Shown: positions 7,113 to 14,536, counted from the stretch's first letter. The stretch: DNA of 18,955 bases from Sphaerochaeta sp. UBA5849 (GCA_002432715.1 DJGJ01000001.1:1-18955); one strand, 5' to 3'. Numbers and translations are program-made. The notes: generated by a model not told the origin, from the letters alone.

Positions 7113-8550
7113 GCTTCCGTATTTTTTCGGCAGTGACACCCGCTCGAAAGAGGCCTATCGCACCATCATCGACGATACGGTGCAAGCAATCACCGACTCG
7201 GTGACCGATGCCGGCGCTTATCAGGGCGCCAGCGTCGAGGATTTGCAAAACCTCATGCAGACCACCACGATTCTGCCGCAAACCGGCAGTGGTTGGGATG
7301 CTGTGCTTGACGAGGTGAAGAAAACCATTCTTCCCAACTCCCTCAGGACCTGGTCCACCAACTACATGGCCCACCTGCACAGTCCTGCACTGCTTGAGTC
7401 GATCGCCGGCGAACTGATCCTGTCCACCTTCAACCAGTCGATGGACAGCTGGGATCAAGGTCCCATCGCGACCGAAGTGGAGGTAGCGGTAGTAAACGAA
7501 CTGTGCAAGCTGTATCAATTAGGAGAGGATGCCGACGGCGTCTTCACTTCGGGGGGCAGCCAATCGAATCTCAGCGCCTTGACGATGGCCCGTGATTGGT
7601 ATTGCAACACCGTCCTTGGACACGACGTCAAGAAACTAGGCCTTCCCTCCTGCTATCAGAAGCTCAGGATCTACACTTCCGAAGTCTCCCACTTCTCCAT
7701 GGAGAAGAGTGCACACCTGCTGGGCCTCGGCTACGATGCCGTTCGCAAGGTTCCGGTGGATGAGCTGTGCCGGATGGATGTGCAAAAACTAAAAACGATG
7801 CTTGAAGAGGATGTTTCTGAAGGCCTGTTGCCCTTCTGCATCGTGGCAACCATCGGAACGACCGATTATGGTTCGATCGATCCGGTAGAGAAGCTGAGAG
7901 TTGTATGTGATGCATACAACCTCCATCTGCATGCAGACGCAGCCTACGGCAGCGGGCTGCAGCTTTCCCAACACTATCAACAGCGTTTGGGCGATCTCGG
8001 CTTGTGTGATTCCATCACCGTCGACTTCCACAAGATGTTTCTGCTGCCCATCAGTTGTGGAGCACTGCTGATAAAGAATCGCTCCCGATTTGAGGTGTTC
8101 ACCCTGCATGCCGACTACCTGAATCGTGAAGAGGACGAGGAGGCGGGCTATACCAACCTGGTCGGCAAAAGCCTGCAGACAACCCGCCGCTTCGATGCCT
8201 TGAAGGTATGGATGGCTTTCCAGTGCAGGGGAAAGGACGGTTTTGCCTCCATCATCGACACCTGCATCGAGAATGCAGCCTACCTTGCGCAAGCCATACT
8301 CTCCAACGACCGGTTCGAGCTGGCCATCAAGCCCGAGCTTTCCAGTGTGGTGTTCCGCCTGAAGGGAAGCTGCGAGAAGAACAAGCAGGTACGAAGACAG
8401 CTGTTGCATCATCACCAGGTGGTCATCGGCCAGACGGTGTATCAGGGCAGGACATACCTTAAGTTCACCCTGCTCAACCCCTTGGTGACCCATCAGCATC
8501 TGGATGAGCTGCTCGCTTTCCTCGAGAAACTGGGTAGCAGCATCCAATAA
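7093..8550 (+). CDS. ddc: L-2,4-diaminobutyrate decarboxylase (group II PLP decarboxylase)
   Basis: This 485-residue group II decarboxylase is expected to convert L-2,4-diaminobutyrate to 1,3-diaminopropane. Visible PLP features are TSGGSQSNLSAL (152-163), the ring-stacking histidine in SEVSHFSMEK (H200), HADAAYG (D282, pairing with the pyridine nitrogen) and VDFHKMF (K314, Schiff base). The start at 7093 is chosen because AAGGTGG lies six bases upstream; the ATG at 7087 would abut that site. It overlaps the aminotransferase gene by 20 bp, so the two are translationally coupled and form a 1,3-diaminopropane pathway. A glutamate or tyrosine decarboxylase would share the fold, so the substrate call rests on the neighbour. 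An intrinsic terminator follows 20 bases after the stop. Confidence 0.88.
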   Translation: MSIPTDKLPYFFGSDTRSKEAYRTIIDDTVQAITDSVTDAGAYQGASVEDLQNLMQTTTILPQTGSGWDAVLDEVKKTILPNSLRTWSTNYMAHLHSPALLESIAGELILSTFNQSMDSWDQGPIATEVEVAVVNELCKLYQLGEDADGVFTSGGSQSNLSALTMARDWYCNTVLGHDVKKLGLPSCYQKLRIYTSEVSHFSMEKSAHLLGLGYDAVRKVPVDELCRMDVQKLKTMLEEDVSEGLLPFCIVATIGTTDYGSIDPVEKLRVVCDAYNLHLHADAAYGSGLQLSQHYQQRLGDLGLCDSITVDFHKMFLLPISCGALLIKNRSRFEVFTLHADYLNREEDEEAGYTNLVGKSLQTTRRFDALKVWMAFQCRGKDGFASIIDTCIENAAYLAQAILSNDRFELAIKPELSSVVFRLKGSCEKNKQVRRQLLHHHQVVIGQTVYQGRTYLKFTLLNPLVTHQHLDELLAFLEKLGSSIQ

Positions 8551-8570
8551 AGCATGCAACCGTGCTCGAA

Positions 8571-8604
8571 GGGTCGAGGAATGAGGTTCTTCGACTCTTT
8601 TTTT
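8571..8604 (+). terminator. Strong intrinsic terminator of the diaminobutyrate operon
   Basis: GGGTCGAGGAA (8571-8581) pairs with TTCTTCGACTC (8587-8597), an 11-bp stem with two G.T pairs and a 5-base loop, followed by seven T (8598-8604). It ends six bases before the stop codon of the convergent DUF3307 gene. On the minus strand no T run follows the stem. Confidence 0.85.
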
Positions 8605-8610
8605 CGAGAA

Positions 8611-9282
8611 TTACCAACGATACAGAACAAGATAGAGCGAAATAGAAGAGAGGATGCTTAGCAGTGTTCCTACAAGAAAGTACTCGCAGAATGCTTGGGA
8701 GTCGGCAAGCTGCCTGCTTCGTGCGAATGTTTTTGCTGCAATAATCCAACCAATGACACCATATTCTCCGACTACCATCAGGATGACAAGAATAAGCCTT
8801 TCCAAGTAACCGATCACCTTCCCAGCCCCCTCTGTGCCTTCCCCGGGCATCGGCCGAAATCGCCCGAACAGCTCGGTGAACATGACTGAGACGGGTTTAG
8901 CCGCACAAAGCAGAAGGACGCTGATTCGTAGAACGGAAACCCAGCTCGGAGGCAGGAAGAACGTTACGTGGTACAGAATCGAAACGACAACGAGCAGGAG
9001 GATGTGGCAGAGTTGGTCAAGCATGAAAAGTATTGCCGTTTTGTTTGTACCTTTCTGCAGCAGGAATTTCAAAGCATCGAGCAAGGCATGTGAGACGGCA
9101 AGCACCACAAAGGCAGAAGGATGAGATGCAAGCAGCAAGGGAAGGAAAGCAAGAGAATACAGCAGTGAATGCAGCACAACTGCCGAGAATTGATGCTGTC
9201 TTGCCTCGGCAAGCCTGTCTGTTTGCAGATAGTAATCACCTAAAACATGCATGCCGAGCATGGCCAGTAGTGCTGTACTCAT
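8611..9282 (-). CDS. DUF3307 family polytopic membrane protein
   Basis: This 223-residue protein has about six hydrophobic segments. It shows the DUF3307 N-terminal signature HVLGDYYLQTD (12-22) and, near the C-terminus, EYFLVGTLLS after an AAKTFAR segment. Charged or polar residues fall within or at the edge of membrane helices: H12, D16, H38, H65, D69, D89 and H93. This resembles intramembrane metal-dependent hydrolases, but no activity is known to me for the family. The start at 9282 has GGGAGG nine bases upstream and overlaps the SatD stop by 4 bp (ATGA), so the two are co-translated. In streptococci the sat genes include satD and a membrane-protein gene, satE, near ffh. Whether this protein corresponds to SatE I infer only from the pairing. 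Confidence 0.82.
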   Translation of the reverse strand: MSTALLAMLGMHVLGDYYLQTDRLAEARQHQFSAVVLHSLLYSLAFLPLLLASHPSAFVVLAVSHALLDALKFLLQKGTNKTAILFMLDQLCHILLLVVVSILYHVTFFLPPSWVSVLRISVLLLCAAKPVSVMFTELFGRFRPMPGEGTEGAGKVIGYLERLILVILMVVGEYGVIGWIIAAKTFARSRQLADSQAFCEYFLVGTLLSILSSISLYLVLYRW

Positions 9283-9956
9283 GATTCAATACCTCCCAGG
9301 ATTCGCTGCATGACCAGTTCCGTCTCCTTGCGTGTATCCAGAAATGCAAACCATCCCATGGCTTGTACTGTGTTGTTCACTTGCTGGGCGCTTAGGTTCA
9401 TCTCTTTAGCCACCTGGGCTTGAGAGACTCTCTGATACCCGTGACTTGTCAGGTAGTGCCTGGCAAGTTCCAGTTGAGTATTTTTCCACTTCGAGGCAAC
9501 CAGGTCCTGAAGCACCAGAACCTGGGTTACCAGCGTCTGGAGGTATTCGTGTCGATTCCCACCAAGGCTTATTGCCATGGTGCGCGTACCATAGTAGTCC
9601 TCTTTTTTCACCTGCTGTAGAGCATTTCGTGCATTCCAGAATGCCGGACCATCGGCAAGAATACTATGCTTCCTGTCGATAGCCGTTTCAATGGCACCAT
9701 ACCCGAGACCCATGCGTATTCCACTTTTACTGGAGAGTGCATATCTGATGCAATCGCAAATTTCCAGGATGGGAGCTGATGAAAAAAACAAGCCCTGAAA
9801 AGCATCCCCTGCATTAACCATAAGAAAGGCGGCCATATGCTGCTCATACCTGCCGTTGAGTTCCCTCAGGGTATCAAGCAACAGCTCCTGCAGAGCTTTC
9901 CGGTCAGGCGACTGCCTCGATTGTCGTAAATCTCCTACCAACGCGTAGTATTGCAT
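9279..9956 (-). CDS. SatD family protein with cyclase-like N-terminus and C-terminal HTH
   Basis: This 225-residue protein begins MQYYALVGDLRQSR, typical of SatD. The N-terminal 130 residues follow the layout of a class III nucleotidyl cyclase-like domain: D9 in VGDLRQSR, GD at 50-51 in NAGDAFQGLF, RMGLGYG (81-87) and DGPAFWNAR (102-110). The first two Asp fit the two metal ligands of that fold, but the usual Asn of the N-x-A-x-R motif is not cleanly present, so activity is uncertain. A C-terminal helix-turn-helix is visible in VSQAQVAKEMNLSAQQVNNTV. No Shine-Dalgarno sequence precedes the ATG. Instead, a -10 box sits six bases upstream, suggesting a leaderless message. The gene is coupled to DUF3307 by a 4-bp overlap. 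SatD was named from a Streptococcus mutans operon tied to acid tolerance; its biochemical role is not known to me. Confidence 0.82.
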   Translation of the reverse strand: MQYYALVGDLRQSRQSPDRKALQELLLDTLRELNGRYEQHMAAFLMVNAGDAFQGLFFSSAPILEICDCIRYALSSKSGIRMGLGYGAIETAIDRKHSILADGPAFWNARNALQQVKKEDYYGTRTMAISLGGNRHEYLQTLVTQVLVLQDLVASKWKNTQLELARHYLTSHGYQRVSQAQVAKEMNLSAQQVNNTVQAMGWFAFLDTRKETELVMQRILGGIES

Positions 9957-10066
9957 ATCGGTAGTATACCATAGGTTTTAGTATAAAATAAATATTTTTA
10001 TGTTGTTTTATTCATTATCAATATATTTTAATTGATTTTTTATTTTTCTATACTATTTTGTTGATA
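9957..10066. other. AT-rich spacer upstream of satD
   Basis: Only 11 of the 90 bases in 9971-10060 are G or C, far below the rest of the window. The spacer separates the YczE-family gene from the SatD gene on the same strand. It contains an inverted repeat of ATCAAT/ATTGAT but no GC-rich terminator stem. It may act as an upstream promoter element, as curved DNA, or as a binding site for an AT-preferring protein. Confidence 0.6.
9963..9971 (-). promoter_or_regulatory. Extended -10 promoter of satD, leaderless candidate
   Basis: On the minus strand TGG directly precedes TATACT (9968-9963), a TGn-type extended -10 element. Exactly six bases separate it from the ATG of SatD (9956), so transcription would begin at or within a base or two of the A of the start codon. 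Upstream -35 similarity is poor, as is common for extended -10 promoters. Confidence 0.5.
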
Positions 10067-10726
10067 TTAGACGTATTTATGCACATATGCCCGGAGTTTT
10101 CGATAACTGGAAACAAAATCCTCATGTGCGACCTTCTTTGGATCAAAGTGAAGCACCTTGAAGGTAATCTGGATGCAAAAGCCGATAAGTACAGCACTGA
10201 GCAGCGTTCCCCAACCCAGGAAACCTCCCAGAAGAAAGCCTACGGCGGTGACGCCCACTTCCATGGCTCCCCGGCAGGTGCCGACCGAAAACTTGGTCTT
10301 GCGTGAGAGCAGCACCATCAGGCTGTCCCGGGGCCCTGCCCCGAAGCCGGAGGAAATATAAAAATAGGAGGCCAGGGAGATGACAAACAAGCCTGCTATC
10401 AGCTGCACAACGCCCAGAACAGGATTGGACAGCTCAGCAAACAGACCACTGGCAAGCAGGATGTTCATAAACAGGCCTATAACCACCATGTTGCATACCG
10501 TTCCCAGACCCAGCGGTTCACCGAACAGCATGACTGCGATACCAATGACCAAACCCACCAAAATGGTTACCGTTCCGATCTGGACTCCCATCACCTTGGC
10601 AATGCCGGCATGGAATACTTCCCACGGGGCATAGCCGATATGGGCCTGCATGGTGAGCACAATGCCCACGGCATACAGAAACAACCCGAAGAACAAGCGA
10701 AACAATCGAATCACTACAGCCTTCAT
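10067..10726 (-). CDS. YczE/YyaS/YitT family membrane protein
   Basis: This 219-residue integral membrane protein has about five hydrophobic segments. The family pattern is clear: FGLFLYAVGIVLTMQAHIGYAPW near the N-terminus, GTVTILVGL, the segment SGFGAGPRDSLM (family GAGPRD motif), and E-x-GVTAVGFLLGGFLGWGTL near the C-terminus. The physiological role of this family is poorly known; B. subtilis YczE affects surfactin and bacillaene production. The start at 10726 gives a basic N-terminus (MKAVVIRLFR) and has GGAG three bases upstream. A CCTTGG/CCAAGG inverted repeat (10735-10763) lies in front and reaches the ribosome site. It is on the same strand as the 681-residue gene, 54 bp after it, and may be co-transcribed with it. 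Confidence 0.85.
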   Translation of the reverse strand: MKAVVIRLFRLFFGLFLYAVGIVLTMQAHIGYAPWEVFHAGIAKVMGVQIGTVTILVGLVIGIAVMLFGEPLGLGTVCNMVVIGLFMNILLASGLFAELSNPVLGVVQLIAGLFVISLASYFYISSGFGAGPRDSLMVLLSRKTKFSVGTCRGAMEVGVTAVGFLLGGFLGWGTLLSAVLIGFCIQITFKVLHFDPKKVAHEDFVSSYRKLRAYVHKYV

Positions 10727-10780
10727 ACACTCCGCCTTGGCGCTACCATACCGAATACCAAGGAAAAAAGATAGCTCATA

Positions 10781-12826
10781 TTACCAGAATCGCTTGAGGT
10801 TCTCGATTCTCACCACCCAGCCATCCTTTGGGAATCCCGGCGCATGGGCCGTCTCACCTTCCCAACCGCCGGCCATCAAAGCCAGGGCCAAGAGCAGGGC
10901 GCCATTGCCCGGCAGGTACAAAGGAAGGTCGGCTTTCGGCAGTTGGGCGTTGTGGCCGTTGGGCGTATAGGTGTTCTTGGGTGAGTCCATCAACAACAAA
11001 TCCACTGCATCGGCGCTTCGGCCCAAACGGGCGGCGGTCATGGCCATGAGGGGGAAGTCCCAGCCCCAGAGCTCATTGAGCTTCCAATCCTTGAGCACCC
11101 GGTCCAGGGAGTTGTTCATCATGCGCCTGTCCACATCCCTGCCATCGAGCAGGCCGAGGCTGAAGAGAAGCGAAGGATGGTCGTAGGCAAAGGCGCCATA
11201 GGTATCCGGGCAATGCTGGTGAGCCAGGTAGACTTCTGCATCGTTGGGCAGAGGAGAGAGCTTTTCAAGTACTTGAAGCCAGTGTTCATCAACACTCCTG
11301 TCTGCCTCCTTGAGCAGGCTTACAGCCTCCTGCAACGCCCATCGCCAATAGGAGAGCTCGAAGGTGGGATTCAGCGTTTCTTCAGGCCTGTGGTTCTCCT
11401 GCACCGGGATGAGAGGGGGGCCGAGGACATAGAGGCCTTGCTTTTCATCGTATTGCAGGTAGTCGACCATGAAGGCGGCGGTAGCCTCAATGATCTCCGT
11501 CCACTCTTTGAGCAAGGCGGACCCGGGGTGGGTCTTTCTCAACAATGAAGCGTAGAAAATCGGATGAGGCTGCTGCCAACAGAGCAGCGTCCCGATGGAC
11601 GATGGGCTGTCATTGCCGCTGGGATCGGTCATTTTCGGCCAACGGGCACCCCGATAGCCCTGCACTCTTGCCCGCTCATAGGCACCATCGAGGATGCCGG
11701 CATACCAATGCAGTGAACGCTCGAGAAGCTCAGCCTGATTGAAGAGTGCAAAGTGGGAAGCATGCAACAGGTGCATTTCCAGATGAAATTTCCCATACCA
11801 GCTGTTGCAGGTAAGCCCGGTCTCAGGCGGCGGTGTTTCGCCGCTGCACTGGATGGCCAGCAAGTACCTGCTCAGCAACATCCTTCGCTGCAACTCCTTG
11901 CTTCGCTCATCAGAAGAGAGTGAAAAATCGATGAACGCGCCCTCAGTCCAAAACCGAGCCCAATGGTTTGCCGATAGAGCCTTGGCCTGGGCGAAGGAGC
12001 TGACTGTGCAATTGCCTGCTTCCTGCTTGAACAGAAAGCTGGCTTGCAGGACAAGGTTGGAGCTAGTAATCTCAAAGGCATGCTGGCTGGTCTGCTGCAC
12101 ACAGCATTGCATGCACGTGCCGATGTGAACCTCATACCGGCTGCTGTCCATGCTGCGTTTGATGACGTACTGATTGTTCTCCCCTGTTGCCAGGATGCTT
12201 GTGTGATCGTCGTCTCTTGTGTAGTCCGAGCCGCTGATGGTATGGGAAGCGTAGGGAAAGTGAACCACTACCGAAAGCAGGCCGTTTGCAATCAAAAGAG
12301 ATTCTACACTGATTGAAATCTGGTCCTGGTGGGGATGGCACACCGTCTGCACGCATACCCGTTCGCCTTGGTAGACAAAGGTGCTGGTGATCAGGCCGCT
12401 ATAGAGATCGAGGTTTTGGTCGATGTGTGCAAGCGAGGAGATGAAAACCTCCTCTTCGGTGTCCTTTGCCTTCAAGCCGATGCGGGCAAGGTTGAATCGG
12501 TGGGGATTGATCCTGAGGTCGTTGAACAACTGCTCCTGGCCGGCGGGATCGGTCATGTAGCCGACCTTCCTGCCATTACAGTCATACTGCTTGAGCTTGA
12601 GCAGATCGTAGCGGGGCGTTTCCTTTCCCCTGTAGCTGTGCATGCCCCACGAGCTCATCGTGCACAAAGGGGTCTTGCCTATTCGATTATGCAGATAGGA
12701 CTGCAGACCTGTGCAATCGACGGTATAGGTGAAATTTCCGTTCCCTACACTTAAGAATCCATCTGGATCGTACGAGTGAATGTGTGGATTGTGCTCCTGC
12801 ACGAGAAATCTTCGTGCTAGCGGCAT
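10781..12826 (-). CDS. Glycosidase-like protein, probable (alpha/alpha)6-barrel, family unassigned
   Basis: This 681-residue protein has no signal peptide. The first roughly 290 residues look like a beta-sandwich domain (HSYDPDGFLSVGNGNFTYTVD at 17-37 opens it). The rest looks like a six-hairpin toroid of the GH65/GH95/GH15 clan type: WYGKFHLEMHLLH (343-355) with E350 as a candidate acid, GARWPKMTDPSG (393-404), WQQPHPIFYA (417-426), then TFELSYWRWAL and YTPNGHN nearer the C-terminus. The exact CAZy family cannot be fixed by eye. The start at 12826 has GGGGG upstream and overlaps the GH43 gene by 10 bp, so the two enzymes probably act in turn on the same intracellular oligosaccharide. Confidence 0.72.
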   Translation of the reverse strand: MPLARRFLVQEHNPHIHSYDPDGFLSVGNGNFTYTVDCTGLQSYLHNRIGKTPLCTMSSWGMHSYRGKETPRYDLLKLKQYDCNGRKVGYMTDPAGQEQLFNDLRINPHRFNLARIGLKAKDTEEEVFISSLAHIDQNLDLYSGLITSTFVYQGERVCVQTVCHPHQDQISISVESLLIANGLLSVVVHFPYASHTISGSDYTRDDDHTSILATGENNQYVIKRSMDSSRYEVHIGTCMQCCVQQTSQHAFEITSSNLVLQASFLFKQEAGNCTVSSFAQAKALSANHWARFWTEGAFIDFSLSSDERSKELQRRMLLSRYLLAIQCSGETPPPETGLTCNSWYGKFHLEMHLLHASHFALFNQAELLERSLHWYAGILDGAYERARVQGYRGARWPKMTDPSGNDSPSSIGTLLCWQQPHPIFYASLLRKTHPGSALLKEWTEIIEATAAFMVDYLQYDEKQGLYVLGPPLIPVQENHRPEETLNPTFELSYWRWALQEAVSLLKEADRSVDEHWLQVLEKLSPLPNDAEVYLAHQHCPDTYGAFAYDHPSLLFSLGLLDGRDVDRRMMNNSLDRVLKDWKLNELWGWDFPLMAMTAARLGRSADAVDLLLMDSPKNTYTPNGHNAQLPKADLPLYLPGNGALLLALALMAGGWEGETAHAPGFPKDGWVVRIENLKRFW

Positions 12827-13701
12827 ACCAGTGCCCCCTGTTTCTCTTCCAAGGCCACAAAGAACGGCCTTTCATTGGGTGTTTTATTGGGACTGTGGTA
12901 GGTCAGATACAAGACTCCTTCAAAGGAACGGAATATCATTCCATGGCCGCCGTCACACTGGATGAGAGGTTTTTCTTGCTGTACCCAGGGACCAAGCAGT
13001 GAGCCCGAAGTACTTCTGGCATAGCCCATGGCATAGCCGGCCTCTGAAACGGTTGACCAGAGCATCAGCAGCGTGCCGTCCTTGGTGCGGTGCAGAAACG
13101 GCCCGTCGGTGACCCTGGCATCGACGATGCCTGTTCCATCCCGGCGGCACAACAACTTGGGCCAGACAGCTTCAGAAGCCCTAAACAACAGAGCCGGCTC
13201 ATCGATGGTCTGGCTCAAATCGGAAGAGAGGCGTTGGCCTACGATTTCTCCATCATTGGCTTGCACCCACTCGTGGCAGAACACCATCCAAGGCTGAGCT
13301 TGTTCATCCAAAAAGAAGGTGCCATCCAGACACTCCCAATCGGCAGGGGTGGCAGGTCTGTCGCCTAGGGGAACAAACGGCCCGAGAGGAGATGAGGAGA
13401 CAAGAATCTGTGTTCCCCGACGCCGCACATCCGACTTGAAGGAGGCAAACAGATAGTACTTGTCCTGATAGAGGTGCACTTCCGGAGCCCAGAAATTGTT
13501 GGTTCCCCAAAACCCGGCCGGCGGGGTGAAAATTACAAAAGGTCCTTCCCAATGCACCAGATCCGTACTTCGATAGGTCTCAAAGCCTACACCCTTCGCT
13601 TTCCAGGGGTCCTTGTCGGTCGTTCCATACAGATAATAATAGTTCGACTTCCAGTCGGCGAGAATGAACGGGTCACGCATTTGAATCTCTTGTAGGTGCA
13701 T
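12817..13701 (-). CDS. Glycoside hydrolase family 43 protein
   Basis: This 294-residue five-bladed propeller enzyme is of the GH43 type, which commonly cleaves arabinose or xylose side chains and related sugars. It shows RDPFIL (D10, candidate base), TDLVHWEGP (46-54), FWAPEVH (70-76), CLDGTFF (D126), VTDGPFL (197-203) and GGHGMIF (251-257; H253 is a common metal-site His). The third catalytic position, usually Glu in TEGP, reads TDGP, which may be a subfamily trait. There is no signal peptide. The start at 13701 is set by AAGGAG eight bases upstream. A TTG at 13725 would extend the frame but lies at the -10 box. It overlaps the 681-residue gene by 10 bp and heads a carbohydrate operon. Confidence 0.87.
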   Translation of the reverse strand: MHLQEIQMRDPFILADWKSNYYYLYGTTDKDPWKAKGVGFETYRSTDLVHWEGPFVIFTPPAGFWGTNNFWAPEVHLYQDKYYLFASFKSDVRRRGTQILVSSSPLGPFVPLGDRPATPADWECLDGTFFLDEQAQPWMVFCHEWVQANDGEIVGQRLSSDLSQTIDEPALLFRASEAVWPKLLCRRDGTGIVDARVTDGPFLHRTKDGTLLMLWSTVSEAGYAMGYARSTSGSLLGPWVQQEKPLIQCDGGHGMIFRSFEGVLYLTYHSPNKTPNERPFFVALEEKQGALVCR

Positions 13702-13724
13702 TGCAAGTACTCCTTTTCCAAGCA

Positions 13725-13752
13725 AGTATACCTTACCTTGCTATACCTGCAA
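13725..13752 (-). promoter_or_regulatory. Promoter of the GH43 operon
   Basis: On the minus strand, TTGCAG (13752-13747) is followed after 16 bases by TATACT (13730-13725). Transcription would begin near 13718, giving a leader of about 17 bases that contains AAGGAG ahead of the ATG at 13701. This also argues against a TTG start at 13725. Confidence 0.6.
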
Positions 13753-13784
13753 AGGGCGATTGCGTGCCCGTTCACAGAAGAAAC

Positions 13785-14231
13785 CTACTTCTCGAATGCA
13801 ATGGTGTGGGAAGCGTACACCGTATGTTTGCTACTCAAGTCATCTTTGGTGCCGCAGGCAAGAATCGTTCTGGGTTCACGATCTCCTGCATAAAAACTTT
13901 AGCGTCGTGGGAGTACCGCTCTCCTGCTGATTGTCTGGCTGGACAGGGCATCGAAGCCGATGACGATATGAGGTCCCTGCAGTTCCTGCACGACGGCATA
14001 CTCCTCATTTCCAAAGACTCCGTCAATCTTGGGATCGACGGAAGTGCTTGGAAGGATTTGGGCCGCCAAGGGAAGGGCCAAGGCGGTGAACGGCTTGGTC
14101 AGCGAGGCAAGCAGGAAGAGTGTGTGCTCATTGATCGGCTGTCGGGTTTTACGGTCTGCAAACCCAAAACCCTGCTGATACAGCACTGACTGCCCGTCGG
14201 TGATCATAACGATCCCCGACAGGTCGGTCAT
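13785..14231 (-). pseudogene. Decayed gene: serine beta-lactamase-like N-terminus joined to an unidentified C-terminal segment
   Basis: The frame opening at 14231 gives 110 residues. The first about 55 match the start of a class C beta-lactamase/serine hydrolase: SGIVMITDGQSVLYQQGFGFADRK, whose core is LYQQGFGFAD, then LASLTKPFTAL with the S-x-x-K nucleophile motif. The Tyr motif and the rest of that roughly 350-residue fold are missing. The sequence instead runs into IDGVFGNEEYAVV and GPHIVIGFDALSSQ, which I cannot place. After a TAA at 13901-13899 the same frame stays open for 37 codons (AGDREPRTILACG, then HTVYASHTIAFEK) to a TAG at 13787-13785. This fits an internal deletion plus a nonsense change. 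It follows the PII-like gene by 32 bp. A start codon with AGGAGG lies at 14248, but its frame closes after nine codons. Confidence 0.65.
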
Positions 14232-14263
14232 GGGAATGATGGCTTTGAAAACCTCATTCCCTC

Positions 14264-14536
14264 CTAGATTACAAAGTACCCGATTCCTTCGTGGTCGTAC
14301 TTCTTCTTCACCAACTGGAGGGCTTGTTCAATACCGGATAACGTCTCATCCTGACAATACATGATGAGAATGAAATTTTCTTCAGGCCAGACATCGTCTC
14401 CGAGCTTGGGAATGGTGTTGCCTTTCCCATGGGCGGTGGGGATGATGGTATAGTGCATGGGTACCTCATAGTGCTCGAGGGCTTCCAACACATCGTCAAG
14501 AATAGCTTGGGCTGCGATTATTTCCACCCTTCTCAT
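14264..14536 (-). CDS. PII-like regulatory protein in the RND efflux operon
   Basis: This 90-residue protein has a ferredoxin-like beta-alpha-beta layout recalling PII proteins. It opens with RRVEIIAAQAILDDVLEALEHY (strand and helix), then a short loop TAHGKGNTIPKLGDDVW (34-50) in the T-loop position, and ENFILIMYC (53-61) as a core strand. It lacks the uridylylated Tyr region and the length (112) of GlnB/GlnK. The start at 14536 follows the RND stop by one base, with GAGGAGG inside the last RND codons serving as ribosome site; upstream in-frame codons lie inside the RND gene. Short PII-like proteins are known beside RND metal-efflux genes, so a role in sensing for, or regulating, this pump is a reasonable inference. 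Confidence 0.75.
   Translation of the reverse strand: MRRVEIIAAQAILDDVLEALEHYEVPMHYTIIPTAHGKGNTIPKLGDDVWPEENFILIMYCQDETLSGIEQALQLVKKKYDHEGIGYFVI

Noticed and set aside
6219..7139. Long minus-strand open frame opposite the aminotransferase gene
   Set aside because: It lies fully antisense to a gene with all class III aminotransferase motifs, has low-complexity composition with many His, Leu and Asp, and shows no recognisable domain.
7789..8559. Minus-strand open frame opposite the decarboxylase gene
   Set aside because: It is antisense to the PLP-lysine region of a clear decarboxylase and has no recognisable motif; it reflects codon bias of the true gene.
13702..13725. Upstream TTG start for the GH43 protein
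   Set aside because: It overlaps the predicted -10 box, while the ATG at 13701 has AAGGAG at good spacing.
13899..14100. Middle of the relic (IDGVFGNEEYAVV, IVIGFD) considered as the C-terminus of a sugar-binding protein or LacI regulator
   Set aside because: The GVFGN and VIGFD words recall those families, but spacing between them is too short and nothing after them fits; left unassigned.
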